DNA of 64,000 bases, taken from assembly GCF_016808095.1 (NCBI RefSeq), contig NC_068973.1:310001-374000 (forward strand). The letters run 5' to 3'. This DNA is from Vigna angularis. Lineage: Eukaryota; Streptophyta; Magnoliopsida; Fabales; Fabaceae. Each line of letters begins with the position of its first letter. Within the stretch, counting starts at the first letter, position 1. The notes beneath the pieces are model-generated. The model did not search any database. It was not told the origin of the DNA and worked only from the letters and a program-made list of their open reading frames with translations. This document shows positions 23,228 through 36,545 of the stretch, piece by piece. The position numbers and the translations under genes are program-made.

Positions 23228-23890
23228 GTAATAAGTCCTTTTGCATTTGCTAGTTTGAGAAACGTCGCATGCTAACATTTATATCTACAAGTGTTACAAA
23301 TATGCTGGAGTCAGATATTATTTATGCAGGATCAAAAGTCATATGGGCCAAACGCAAAAAGAACAGTGACTTTTTTTTTTCTCAAAGAACATGTGTCCAT
23401 GAAATAAACTCTTTTGTCAAACTGCGAAGTAAGTCTCGTTACCTCTTTTAATTCTCTGTGTCAATTTAATATTTTATTTTATTTCATATGCATTGCATTA
23501 TCATTATTATATAGATTTATTATTATAATAATTATTATTATTACATTTTAAAATAACAATAACAAGATGAGTTTATCAAGAAAAATAGTTAATATATAAA
23601 ATTTTGAAACATGTGGGTGGTAACTGCTTAATTAATAGTATTATTTTTTTCAAAAATATTAGTTAGTCTTTTTTTTGTTGTTCTGAAATATTATTGCATG
23701 AAATTTTTGAGCTATTTGTTAATAAATGCAAAAGGACTTATTTGAGCTATTCGTAGATATAAATATTAGCAAAAATATCAAGTTAAACTATACATCATGA
23801 AAAAAATAATAATAATTGTTCTGAAATATTTTTTTCTTCCATGTATAGTTTAACTCGAGATATTTGAGCTATGATTATTCTGTACTCATG
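23228..23890. repeat. Inverted-repeat cluster
   Basis: AATAAGTCCTTTTGCATTTG near 23230 reappears inverted as AAATGCAAAAGGACTTATTT near 23724. A GCTAA-ATTTATATCTAC motif (near 23272) also reappears inverted at ~23755-23772. Inside the right arm, AAGTTAAACTATACAT (~23781) pairs with ATGTATAGTTTAACTC (~23841) to form a hairpin. No transposase is present. This looks like an old foldback or MITE-like repeat, not assigned to a family. Confidence 0.5.
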
Positions 23891-24289
23891 AACTTAATCA
23901 TAAAGCAAACTATTACTATTATTAGACTTAAATATGTTTAGTTTAAGTGTTTCCATTTCTTCTAGATTCTTGACATCTGTTTAGCGTTAATTTATAATGT
24001 ATGGTGTTGGTTTAAGTATAAAAAACATTACATTGTAAAGAGTAATTGAGTACATAAAATATTAAAGTTTGTATAATTCAATCTTTTGGCGATTTTGATT
24101 GAAATGGTGTTGTTCTGTTTCATTCAAGACACCGTTTGATGACGAGCATCGAACAGAAAGTAAAGTCTGTAAGAGTGACAGGAAACACATGCGAATGTTT
24201 AAGGAGAATTATTTAGTTACAGTGTTGTGTGTGAGAATTAAGCAGCAGCAGTGTAAGAGTTAAAACAGTAAAATGTAGTGATGGAAAGT

Positions 24290-24337
24290 TGATAGAGAGA
24301 TAGATAGATAGATATATAAATATAGAGAGAGAGAGTG
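24290..24337. repeat. (GATA)n / (GA)n compound microsatellite
   Basis: Runs of GATAGATA followed by TATAAATATA and GAGAGAGAGA. The simple repeat is evident by eye. Confidence 0.7.
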
Positions 24338-26253
24338 ATGGAAAAATGAGGACAAGTGAAGTCACGTGGAGAGTTGAAAGGAGAGTTGAGGACAGGTATG
24401 GTACCACAAAGAGAAGCTTGGTACAGATTACTACATTCTGTTGTTCCTTTCAAATTTGGTGCAATAAAACAAATAGAGAGAGAAGAAGAGGAAGATAGAA
24501 AGACATGTGGATGGTGTTGGAGATAGGTAATTCTTCTTCATGTAACTTCAAACTGGTTTCGGTTTCGCATTTGGGAGGGCTGCACTTTGTAACTTCAAAA
24601 GGGTTACCTCTCTTTTATTATGTCAGTGGTCACTTCCTATTACAGATGGTCCTCACCCTCATTTAATCTCCATGCATCCTGAGATGGTCCATGATCATGC
24701 ATCCTCTTCTTTCTTCTAAATTTATCATCTTTATCATATCTATTTTACCGTAATATCGTTTGTAATATCGTTTGGTACAAACAAAGTTTCACATCAGATA
24801 AAATAAAAAATAGACATGAGTACACATAAGATACTTTTTGGAGTAGTACCAAAAGCAAATCCGAAAACTTAATACAAAACGAATAATATCTTACAAGTGT
24901 GAAGATCTATAAATATGCGTGTATATTGAACTTACACAACAAATATAACGCCAGAAACTGCTGTGTGATTCAAGAAGTTTGATCTTAGAGATTAATTAGC
25001 AGTGGAATAATTGAGGTGAGAAAGAAAGTATAAAGAAAGGTGTGGTCCATATATGTATATTGAGGTTTAGTACAATTATAGAATGATTTGGATAGATGAG
25101 TGAAGGACAGTGCATGCGTCAAATCCAAGGATGGAATTAATGGAAGGCTGAGATGAGAAGAAAATGGTAGAATCTACTAAATAAATCTCCTTCTTAATTA
25201 GCCCTAACGTCTCATGCTAGGCTGGGGGACCCTTCATTCCAGATCTACCACTCTTCTTCTTTCACCTTCGTTTCAGATCATACATATATAATACCTTCTC
25301 TTCCTTTCATTTCTATCTCTTTCTGCAACACACTCTTCTTCAACATACACTACCTTTTCTGTGTAAATAACTTTTACTATATACTAAATATTATCAAAAT
25401 TCTAAATTTTTTTCTAATACCTACAATCTTTTAATACCTTATATGTTACAAGTACCCTTTCAATAAAGGAAAGAGGGACCAAATTATGGCCTACTGTACC
25501 CTTTGCAAGGACACACACACACGCAGTCTGTAATTCAACACTTTATAATTAATTTTTCTCCGTAAATTATATATAGGCCTGTATGTTCAACATCAAATCT
25601 GTTATCCTATTAGAGGAACACGAATGTTTTTTTTTTAAGTTCATTAAATTTATTGTTGAAAAAGAAGAAGAAGGAATCTTATTCATCAGACGAAAGATTA
25701 ATTTCACTTTCATGGTAATTTATACTAACTGATATGAACTTTCACGTTATGATATAATTGCATAGAATCAAAAGTTAAACATATAATTCAGCGTTTACTA
25801 TCTCCAATAAATTATTGATTTAGTTTATACATTAAAAATATTATATCAATGAACATGTCACTAATTAATGTGACTGTTCGTTTACGGATCCAACTAATGT
25901 GTGATGAAATTATAAAACAAAAATATTAAATCTCGACCGTAGTTACAAATATAAACACCAATTTGATAAGTTTTTAAAATGATGACTACATATAAAATAT
26001 AAAGACCCACTACAATCTAAACAATAACAACATTCTTATTTTATTATTTTTATCTCAGTTATAATAACAATCTAAACAATATTTTTTTAGTCTTCGGATA
26101 AGTTTTTAGAGGTGTTTGAGATTCAAATTATAAGAAAAATGTATTGGTCGTGTAACGGGTATGAAGGCATATATAGTTCTTTTTTTTTTTGTTCATGATA
26201 TCTAAATATGCATATCGAGTTATAATAATGTATATTTTTTTAAGATTAAATGG

Positions 26254-26255
<2 letters not shown>

Positions 26256-26298
<43 letters not shown>
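26256..26298. repeat. (TA)n microsatellite
   Basis: About 21 TA units in AT-rich intergenic DNA. Confidence 0.85.
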
Positions 26299-26302
<4 letters not shown>

Positions 26303-27093
26303 TATGTGCCTCTTGGATGTTACGGGAAGGTGTCTGATTAGTAATTAAGAAGTTAAAATTGTTTAATTAATTAATAAAGATGAATTAGGGGTTTGGTGAA
26401 ATTTGTAGATAGTTCGACTGTCATTGTCCATTGTTTCATAAAAATTGGAGAACATCAAAATATTAAACTTAAGAATTGAAAATAATTTCTTTCTCCGGCC
26501 ATTAAAAAAGAAGAGGGTTACCATGCTCTTTTAAATAAAAATATTCATTTATGTTTATAATTAAAATAGAATAAAAACAAAAGAATTTTTTCTTTAATTC
26601 AAGATTATATATTAATTATTGTACCATACTTTGATTAAAAGTATAAAACAAAAATTTGGAAATGATAGTTGGGAGAAATTCTAGAAAACGCCTTTTTTGG
26701 GTAGGAATGGTAGATGGAATAAAAAATAAAGTAGCCAAAAGGAAAGAAAACCATATTACTATATATTTGCATAAAGTTTGTCAAAATTTGTGGTACCGTT
26801 GTTCTATTTATGATTATATAAACTTTCTATAAGTGTAGAGAAGTTGATTAAGAGAATCTAAAGAAGGTTTTTTATGGGTTGAGAAAGTTAAGCATTGAAA
26901 TAAGTTGGATGGACACTATTACTTTCACACCTAACAAATTTTTACATCTACTTTATGTTTATTATTTTATTATTTTATTTTATTTTACTTTTTTTAAGTA
27001 CTAGCAATAAGGTCTTTTAGTGTTGGTAACGTGTTTTTTTTCCTTGTGTGTGTGAATCTTTTGAAAGTCATGAAGAGTGTAAAGGGGTATTGG

Positions 27094-27320
27094 TGTTGGA
27101 AATTCAAGAATGAGTCTAAGTCCTACATTGGATAAAAATGAGAAGGTAGAACACTAAATAAAGATGAAAGATCCATTAACATATTATCTTAAAGTTTTGG
27201 ATAGAGGATGGTGTCAATCCCTTGTATGGTTGTATTCACATTTCATTGGTATTGTGTCTTGCATTTTATAAACAAGATCCTATTGTATATATTTTATGTT
27301 GTGTTATAGTACTCCATTTA
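27094..27320 (+). mobile_element. LTR-like sequence (possible solo LTR)
   Basis: It starts TGTTGGAAATTCAAGAATGA and contains TCCTACATTGGATAAAAATG followed by GAACACTAAATAAAGA. This layout recalls the start and TATA-like region of legume LTRs with a 'CCACATTGG' block. No second LTR or coding remnant is nearby and no target duplication was found. The right limit is uncertain. Confidence 0.35.
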
Positions 27321-28290
27321 TAATATATACTTGTTCATAAAAAAAAGTAAAATAAGTATTTGAACAATTTTTCTAAAAGATTAATTTAATGAATTTATTT
27401 GCGTTTATTTATAGCCTCAATGTTCACTTCTAACTTGTTAATTTATTCTAATTATACATTTTTTTCTTTTTCATGACTATTCAACTAAATTTTGTAATTA
27501 ACTGAATTGAATAAATTTATTATTAAAAGTTAGACCATGCATACCTATGTAACCTATTCCGTCAAAAGTAAAAACAACAGTAACTATATTTTATAATTAG
27601 AAATTACATAAAAGGTACGGAAACTTCAATGCCCAAGATTTTCAGCATAAATCGCACAAAATATCGGTTCTCGTTACTTCTTTTCTTCTTATCGAATTTG
27701 AGAAATTATATAAAATATAGTGTATCTGCTTTGATTCGAAATGGATTTTCATCGATAAGATAAGTTAATTAATTTTAAATGGGTTGAGTTGATAAATTAT
27801 TATTATTTTTGTATCGGAGATATACCGATTTATTAAAATATCGAGGTTTTGTTGGTCTCAAAAATGGGTTGGAAGGTTGCTTAAAAAATAAATCAATTTA
27901 GGAAAATCATGATTAAGTTTTTGTGTGAATATAGGAAAATGTCTATTTGCCTATTCGTAATCTGGTTATTATGTTAATTTGATATTTAAGGAGTGAAGAG
28001 AATTTGTTATTTAATTGTAAAAATATAATTATTAAATTAGACCGTGTAAAATAAATTAGTAAGGAGTTTTTAGAGATATTTTTTTGAAACATTTTGATAC
28101 CTATCATGAACGTTGAAGAAATATTTTTGATGCCCTTTCATTGAAAGAAAAAGAAATATTGTAGTTTCTTCATCAATGTGATATGAACAATATGGAAAAA
28201 AAAATTCAAATAATTGATGAGCGAAAATTATGTGGAACAATGCTTAAAGATCATTAGTATCAGTAATTATTAATGGACAAAAATTAATGT

Positions 28291-28470
28291 TTTCATCAGC
28301 AACGTGATAGTATACTAATCATATAATGAAAGTCGTCGTCAATAATATAGTTATTTATCGATCTTGTAATAAAGTTAGTCATCAATAATGTGATCGTTTA
28401 TCAATCTTACAATAAAAGTCATTATTAACAACATGATAGATTCTATAACGAAAACCATTTATCAATATCA
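28291..28470 (+). repeat. Degenerate minisatellite, ~40-45-bp unit
   Basis: Four to five diverged units share the theme 'gtCATCAATAATGTGATcgTTTATCaATctTacAATAAAA'. The clearest copies begin near 28334 and 28378; weaker ones lie on both sides. The array runs almost directly into the (AT)n tract at 28505. Confidence 0.55.
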
Positions 28471-28502
28471 TATTCATTTTTATAAATCATCAACTACATA
28501 TT

Positions 28503-28504
<2 letters not shown>

Positions 28505-28571
<67 letters not shown>
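28505..28571. repeat. (AT)n microsatellite
   Basis: More than 30 AT units, immediately downstream of the minisatellite. Confidence 0.9.
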
Positions 28572-28575
<4 letters not shown>

Positions 28576-31500
28576 GTGTGTGTATGTTGAGGAAATATAA
28601 CTCTAAAAATGAATAAAAACATGTCATGTAGAATTAAATAGAGTTTTTCATTAAAAAAAATAATGGGTGGATGAATTACATGAATCTAAAGTTGAGATAT
28701 CAAACAATTATAAGAGTACCTTTATTTGCTCTTCCACTTCTTGAAAAAGAGTAATAATAGTTTGATAAATATTACATTTATTTGACAACAAATTATAGAA
28801 TAAAATAATAATAAAAAAAGTGAATTTTTAGATTTATAAAGGAAAAAACAATGAAGAGTAGTAAAAAGTAACGTTAAATGACTGAAGAAGTTTTTGTATG
28901 TTAAGGTATCATTATTTCTTGAAAAATAAGAGTCTCATATATTTTTTTTAACTCTTTTCCTATGGTTCTTTTTTATTTGATGCAAAGTTTTTTTTTCTTC
29001 AAAATTTTCATCCTTTTTTATTCGTTACTCTTTTTTTTTCATTCTTCAACTTCTTTTAATTGAAGTATTTAGTTGGTAGATTTATGTTTTTTTTTAAATT
29101 CCGATAATTTTCCAATCTAAATTAGAATGTTTTAATTCATTATACAATTAATACAATATTAATGTATAACTTATCTCTTTATGTAAATACCAAATTTATT
29201 TCTTTCTAATAATTGTATCTTTGTACTTTTAGATGAAAATGGAATGATGTTAATAAAGATGAAATGTTGTGGTCGGAAATGAAAAAGATGAACGAGAATG
29301 GTAAAGATGAAAATTGATTAATGTTTGAAATTTTGAAAACTTAAAGTGCAGAAATATAAATGAAAAAAAGTATTACTAATGATAGAACAAGATATTATAA
29401 AAAATCAATGAAAATAATGACTCAAATTACAACAAACATCATTATTAAGTTAGTCATTATTTATGGTATTCTCAAAATATATGTGTTGCAAATATAATGT
29501 CACCTATTTTTTTAACATACACAAGATATTTATATTTTTTTCACCATTTTTCTGGTAATTAAGTCAAAATAAAGTAAAAAAATTTGCATAATTTATAATA
29601 ACAATTCAAAAAATGTCCACGTTATGTCTCTTATGCCATGTTTATATATAGTAGTTACCATATGTCTTCATGTCCTTTTAGATCTCGCATAATTTATCTT
29701 TCACTTTTGTATTGACTTTATTTCGATTCTATGTATAATTATCCATTTCTTAATCTTATATTTGATCTTTTCATTTTTTTTATGTATTTAATTCATTTTC
29801 TTTAATGTATTTTACTTCAATATCCTCTTTGATCTCTCAATTTTAATACTCTTTAACAATTTAAAATTAATGATTTTTAAACTTAAAATAAGATATTTGT
29901 ATATCAATGTTAACATAGATTTATTAAAATACTGACGTTTGGGTAACATCAGGATAATCGATAATATATGACTTAAAAATTATTTCGTTAACTCAATATT
30001 TATAAAGAATAGAAGATACTTAAAAATTAGTTATTATAGTAAGTAACTCAATAGTTTATAGAAACAAAATTAACAAATTATAGAACCATTGTTTGAGCTT
30101 GAAAGAAGAAAATTAAACTCTGAATACTTCACTAATATTTTTGCCAAAACAATTTTAATATAAATGAATAAGATATATTATCTATATCTTTTTATGCTTA
30201 TTATTTAATCTTACTAAACCATTAGTTTGTAAGCCAATGAGCTCGTTAAATTCAATATATTCCAAGAAAGTAACCTCCTTTCCTCTACATTCTATGATGC
30301 TATTAATTTTAACTTTGAACGCAAAGTAAGCGTATTATATTGGTATTTTCAATTGTAACCGAAACTTTAATTATATAAATTAAAAATTGTTTAAAACTAT
30401 AAATTATATATATAAACTAAAAAATTGTTTAATATAAAATCATATGTATTATAATTAAAAAGTTGAATTAATAATTAAGTGTATCATTTGGAAAGGAAAA
30501 AAATTAAAGAATTGAAGAACTCTCTCTCTGTCTCTGTGTATATATAAGAGTTTTTTTGTTTTTAATTCATGTAAACTGAAAATTTATCATTTTTAATCCC
30601 TGAAATAAATGGTTTAGTTTGTCTTGCTCACTTATAGAAATGTGTTAGATACTGTTCTTGTTTCCATAGAAAATAACATTATCACTTTCCCCCGTATCTA
30701 TGTTGCACATTTTTATAAAATAAGAAACAAAACAAAACGATTGAATAAACAAAAAAAGTGATAATTTGTTTTCTAGTAATTAAAAACAAATAGTTTTGTT
30801 TTTGATGAACTATATATAATAACACATTCAACATTTTGTACTTTTTTTTATCCTCCATCAACTACTATATTAATTATCTGGAAATGTTTCGGGCAGTATA
30901 TATTCAATAGAAAATTAATACCCATCAATTCAACCTTTTTTTTTTAATTCCATCAATTTCATTTTAAACTTTACGCATCAGTTTCTATGATAAATTGTTA
31001 GGCTTTAACAGTATAATAAATCTCAGTTTAGTATCCTAACAAAAATATCACGCTGGTATTGTTTGTGCTTTATCAAAAGTCAGTTTCCAAAAGTTAATAG
31101 TACCGATGACAACTTTTGAAGAAGTTTTCTATAATAAATTACTGCATAATTGTGTTAAAAATGGTATATTTCCAAAAACTAATAAAGTTTTATTTACATT
31201 TTTTTACTAGTAATAATGAGCTTCAAATCGTAGAACTCCATATTACTACATTACCTTTTTCTTCAAATACATTTAAATACAAAATATCACTACTAACATT
31301 AAAGTTATCATGATTATGAATCAATATTAGTAGCATTTTCTATCAAAAGAAAACTTTTGAAACTTTCCCAGATTTTTTATATCGGATATTGGATTAGCAA
31401 GTGAAAAATCTTTTGTTTCTTTCCTTTTTTTTTCAGCTAAATTGTCTTGGGAGATCACATATACTGTTCTATGTTTCTTCATTATGCAGAATGTATGATC

Positions 31501-33795
31501 TTTGTATATAGGAGATTTTGAATAATTTAATGTATATGATTTCTGCAAATAGTTGAGTTAATACCTATCACAAATAGAAGGCTTCACTGAAAAATAATGC
31601 TATCCCAAAATTATTTATGTGATTATTTGCATTTTCTGCAGATACATTGGAGAATGTATCAGTTTTGATCAAAAGAATATCCATTTTTCTACTGGATTTT
31701 AGACTATAAATGAAGAAATGCAATGCAAGTAGTATATTTTTATTTCATATTTTTTTTTCCATGTAAATATGACTTCATATATACCTTAAAAGTGAAAGTA
31801 ACTAAAGACATTGAAAAACCAAACATACCTGCTTTTTAGATATTCCTAAATTGCACTACTGAAATTGAGCAACAGATCTTTAATTTATCATGAGTTAAGG
31901 GTTATTTTTCCCCATAAATAACCACAGCTATCAAACATTAACAGGAATAGATGAACATAATTAACATAAGAGCACTATGGTGTATATATATTACAGACAT
32001 TGTTTCATTCTTACACAAAATTTCAGTAAAAGTGTTGGCCAGTTCATACTTATTAACCAACAATTATAATATATGTTATAATTAACGTACTTGAGATCAA
32101 TCCAACTAATCAAATCTGTTTAATAAGCTAATTAATGAGTCATATATGCTCTAAATCAAGATAAACAGAAGATATGTAAATGATTGACATAAAAATTGGC
32201 AATCATAAAAATACTCCCATTACGTATCGATTCATGTTTTTTCAAATTTATAATTAACTATCTCTTGAAGTTAATAATCAACTTGGTTTCAAAATAGATT
32301 ACAAATGTAATTATATATGTATTTTTTTATGCACATGATGTTTTCATGATCACTTTCTGAAAAAGCGGTTTAAATGATAATGGTTAAGAAATTGAATTTA
32401 AAGTTTTTATTGATTAATCTTAATTTTTCACAAAAATATTTATTGATTCTTGAACTATTAACTATTATTTTAAAGACAATAACTATAACAAAACCATTTG
32501 AACATAAGGTGCATAATAAACAGTGAATTATGGAAATACTCACTTACCTAGTTCAATGTCTAGGTGAAACTACAAACTTTCTATATATAATAAATAGAAA
32601 AACTCACGCGCAAACATACATAGATTTTAATGAATAAAAAAAAAATACAAAAACAGTGTTTCTGAACAGTAGTGTGTAAGTTTCCGAGAAGTATTTGAAA
32701 AAAAATATATAACTATAGATACTGTTAATACAACCTCCAATTAAATTTATCTCGATCATAAATTATTTTATTGAATAGATCATAAACAATTGAAATATAA
32801 CTATAAATATAACATTAACCAGAAGTGCAGTCCTACAAAAAAGTTTGTCATATAAATATTGATCTATCGATCATCATTTCAAAATAGAACATAAATTAAA
32901 TAAATTTGATCTGATTTTCATAGACTGATTAATAGATGATGCATGAGCTAAGAATGATAATGGGAGGGAGGGTGTGAAATATTTTCATAATATTTTTCAT
33001 TTTTCATTTTATTGTATTTGGAGTTTAAGCATATTATTATTGTAAAGAGTAAAATTATTTGAAGTGTTTGGTAGTTTAATTTCCAGCGGTTTGAATGAGT
33101 TCACATGGACATTGAAATCAGCAACGGATCTGAGATACTCTTACCATTTGGACAGAAAAGCATCAGGTTCAAGTGTGTACCTAAAAGAAAGTCCTACTCC
33201 TTAGTCTCTTATATTTTGCTTTTAATTACTACACTCTGCGAATCACGTTCCGTTTAATCTCTCCTTTTTATGCCATGAACAGTCTATTTCTAATAAATGT
33301 GAGATTAATATTCAAACCTAGCTTCGCTACTTTAACTAATGTGAACCAATCTCTTTCATCACATTTAAAAATAAATATAATTAATGAAATATATACATGC
33401 ATACTTTTTTATATATATGATAAAATGCATTTACTGCTGCATTATCTATGATCTTCAAAGCAAAATGCATCAAATGTCCATTACAACTGGTTCGAATCTG
33501 ATTTCAAAATAATACACTACACATACCAGGCTGCACACGAGAAAAAAAGACTAGAGTATTTAATTTTACCACGTTTCTACTGTATTGGGTATAAGAGACA
33601 AAAGAATATATGATCGAATCTACAAAGTAAACTGTTGTTTTGATTGTTGTTCAAAAGTGTCTAACAGTATTTGTACCCTTGACTAAAGCAAAATACAAAA
33701 TGGTATTTTAGCAACCAGTGGCTAATAAACTTAGACGACTGTGCTAAAGAGTAGCCAACCAAACATTTAAGAAAAAATCAAAATCCAGAGAGAGA

Positions 33796-33798
<3 letters not shown>

Positions 33799-33875
<77 letters not shown>
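33799..33875. repeat. (AT)n microsatellite
   Basis: About 38 AT units, preceded by a short (GA)n run (33788-33796). A minus-strand open frame across it owes its poly-Ile/Tyr sequence to the repeat. Confidence 0.9.
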
Positions 33876-33879
<4 letters not shown>

Positions 33880-34480
33880 TATAACAGAATTCTCTAGAAG
33901 AAATACATGGTATCTGCAATAATGAGGAGCATTGAGAGAGATTGAATCCCGGTGCAAGTAATAATAAAAGTGGAAATTTAGTTTGGGAAGCATTGAGATA
34001 CTTACTGTTTTAACCCTTGGGAGAAAATCTACACTGATGCAGTTGTGTTTGTCCAAAGCTGGTGGCTGCTTCTGAAATGGAAAGAAGACAAGAAAGTTGA
34101 AAGAGGATATAGAAAAAAGAGGGCCGGAGAAGGAGGAGTAACTACTCATTAAATATAACACCAATAGCATATAGGAAATAATGAAAAAAGTAACGATGGA
34201 TATAAATGAAACTTGGAAGAAGAAGAAGAATATAATTTATTCACCATTTTACAGCTGTACAACTTTCTGCTCCTTATCAGCAAGCGAAAATGCCTAACTA
34301 AGCAGCTGCAGAAACATCAGTGTTGTGAACCGCATCAACCCAACAAGGCTAACAGAAACACTGGAGGATACAAGAAAGCAACAAGCTTTTCTGTGTATCA
34401 TTAAATGCAGTGAACGGAAAGAGAGAGAGTACATATGTAACAGTATATACCAATGCAATAAAAAAAGGGGACAGGAGCCG

Positions 34481-34483
<3 letters not shown>

Positions 34484-34517
<34 letters not shown>
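34484..34517. repeat. (AT)n microsatellite downstream of the NGATHA gene
   Basis: About 17 AT units, located about 450 bases past the NGATHA stop codon. Confidence 0.85.
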
Positions 34518-34519
<2 letters not shown>

Positions 34520-34964
34520 AAATTATAAATATAATATATTAATATATGTGTTGCATTATACACAATTGAAGTTCTAGCTAATGGAGATCTCATATTCCGT
34601 CTCTTGGTCTTGAAACGATTTTTTCAGTTCCTTCGAGACCGGAATCCCAGCTAATTAACGCTTCGTGTGCAGTTCAAGACGTACCAAGAAGTTCAAACGC
34701 TAACTTATACGTGCTAATATATTACTGCTTACTGATTAGGAGTAGGAGTAGGAGAAGTAGAAGGAGAAGAAGAATATAAAGAAAGTTTGGGAGCTCTTTC
34801 CTTTGTAGCTAGCTGGCGAGAGAAAGATATAGAGAAGAAAGAAAATTAAGTAAAGAAAAAAAAATGCTGCAAAAGAGAGGGTAGCTAGCCCAACTAACTC
34901 CGAAACTGCATCTTCTCCATTCATTATTGGTGGGTCGATGGATATGTTGAATTTATTTTGATGA

Positions 34965-36545
34965 CTACTGATGATACTGCAATGAGGGATCCAAATCAAA
35001 CAGCAGAGAAGTCCCGCTTCCGCCTTTGTGATCACCGAACCTTGCTGAAGAAGAAAGGGGGTCTTCATGGGGCATCCTCAACCGTTGCTGGAGTGACGAA
35101 GAAGAAGGAAGTGAATTTCCCACTGTCACATGCGCTGCCGAACCCAAAGACAAGCCTTTCGAATCTTCCCCCGAAGAGGCACACTCCATGTTCACCCCAA
35201 ATAGCCTCAGTCGTTTTCCACTGCTTGTGGTTGAACTACCTCCGCCACTCGACATGCCACCGTGCCCATGCCGATGGTTACGATGACCCACGTTCACCGG
35301 CACCGAATCGATGATCATGGGCACAATGCTATTCCCTCTGCCTGCCAAGTTTTGATCAGCACCACCACCCATTGGCATGGAGGACCTGAGGTAATAGAGT
35401 GAGCCAGTCCCAGATCCCGAATTATGCTCGCCGTAGTTGTTGTGATGATGGGCGGCGGCGGCGGCGGAAGTGGCAGCACCATGAGCATGACCAAGGTACT
35501 GGTGTTGGTGCTGGAAAGTGAAGAGGTTGTTGTAATTGAGATGGTGAAAGTGATGATCGTGGTGGTAGCGGGGTGGAACGATGGGCGAGGTGGCGGGAAG
35601 GGAGTACCATCTGATAGAGGGAAGAAACAAAGGGGAGGCGGAGGGATCAGAGGGAGGATGGCCATGATCGGTCCTTCTCCTCCAATCTATGTACAACCTA
35701 TGTCTATACATATCTCCAAGGCCACGCTGGAAGGAAACAATGTCACCTGCATCCAGCTTCTTCTCCTTCACGAAACGGCTCCACCCTTTTGTCATCACAT
35801 AGCTCTGGCTGCTGTTCCAATACGAATATCTGAACCGCCACACCTTCCCATTTCGGTCCTCGAAATTCAGGAGCAGACCCTTCTCGTTGGACGACGAATC
35901 AAGGGGGAAGTACTTCTCCGCGTGCTGCTTCGGTATCACCAGCCTGTTCAGCTTCCCCACATCGCTCGGTGTCACCACTTTGTCAAACATGTGCTCTTTC
36001 TCCACTACTTCCTTGGCGTTTGAACAAGTTCCGTGACCGTCATGATGATGATGATGTTCATGCTGTTGGTGATGATGGTGCTGATGATGATGATGAAGCG
36101 GTCCTCCTCCTCCTCCTCCTCCTCCGCCTTGCAAATTGCCCTCCCCTTCCTCTTCCTTGCTGCTCCCCAGTGACAACTCCATCAGGTCTAGCTTCTTTCC
36201 AAAATTGGATGCGGCATCTTGGTGGTGTAACCCTAATTCATGGGGAGTGGGTGAAGTGTTAGTGGCGTAGAGAGATTAACGATGGTTCCCCAACCGTGGA
36301 TTTTGAAGGTGTGGGGGAATATTTATTACATGAAGAATTGAAGTAGACGAGGATGATTAATTAAAGAGAGGAGTTAATTAATTTGTGGTGGATCGATGAA
36401 GAAATTAAAAGGGGTAAGAAAATAGAGCTAGCTTACTGCTGCTTTCTGCTTCTCTTGTGATACCAATAATCTCTGTCACTTCCTCTTCCTCCTCTTCCTC
36501 CCTGCTATCAGAATAAGTGCCTTTAACTTGTCGTATCAAGTCCAT
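34965..36545 (-). CDS. NGA1: NGATHA-type B3 domain transcription factor (two exons)
   Basis: Exon 1 is 36437-36545, exon 2 is 34965-36232, joined across a 204-base GT-AG intron; the product has 458 residues. Exon 1 encodes [20 protein letters not shown] and its acidic tail; the junction (a|gg) makes [19 protein letters not shown]. Reading only exon 2 gives an internal Met (36182) and loses 53 residues. The B3 DNA-binding domain spans about 116-223 and includes [20 protein letters not shown] and [20 protein letters not shown]. The repression motif RLFGV is at ~379-383, and the C-terminus ends [13 protein letters not shown]. Poly-Gly and poly-His tracts (~72-100) precede the B3 domain and a second His-rich region (~259-300) follows it. 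NGATHA proteins are nuclear regulators of leaf margin and style/stigma development. The family is certain; NGA1 versus other NGA paralogues is not. Confidence 0.9.

Larger units (their letters stand above)
22033..34720. other. 12.7-kb AT-rich region without recognised genes
   Basis: The first 150 bases or so are LHCA2 3' UTR. Beyond that I see no gene on either strand: open frames are short, AT-driven and without homology. The region holds (AT)n tracts, a (GATA)n/(GA)n tract near 24295-24336, an inverted-repeat cluster at 23230-23890, an LTR-like sequence at 27094, a minisatellite at 28291-28470 and long featureless AT-rich sequence from about 28600 to 33700. Bases ~24100-25350 are less AT-rich than the rest and could hold a non-coding transcript or a promoter, but nothing specific identifies one. 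Confidence 0.4.

Noticed and set aside
28291..28470. Regularly spaced repeats considered as a CRISPR-like array
   Set aside because: Units are diverged and contiguous without unique spacers, and the DNA is clearly plant nuclear; it is a minisatellite.
33488..33500. GGTTCGAATCT, resembling a tRNA B-box
   Set aside because: The flanks do not form acceptor, D or anticodon stems.
33778..34170. 130-codon minus-strand frame downstream of NGATHA
   Set aside because: A third of it is poly(Ile-Tyr) from the (AT)n repeat, and the rest matches nothing known.
35424..36023. 199-codon plus-strand frame opposite the NGATHA coding region
   Set aside because: It is the complement of the B3 domain and His/Gly codon repeats; its own sequence is low-complexity without similarity.
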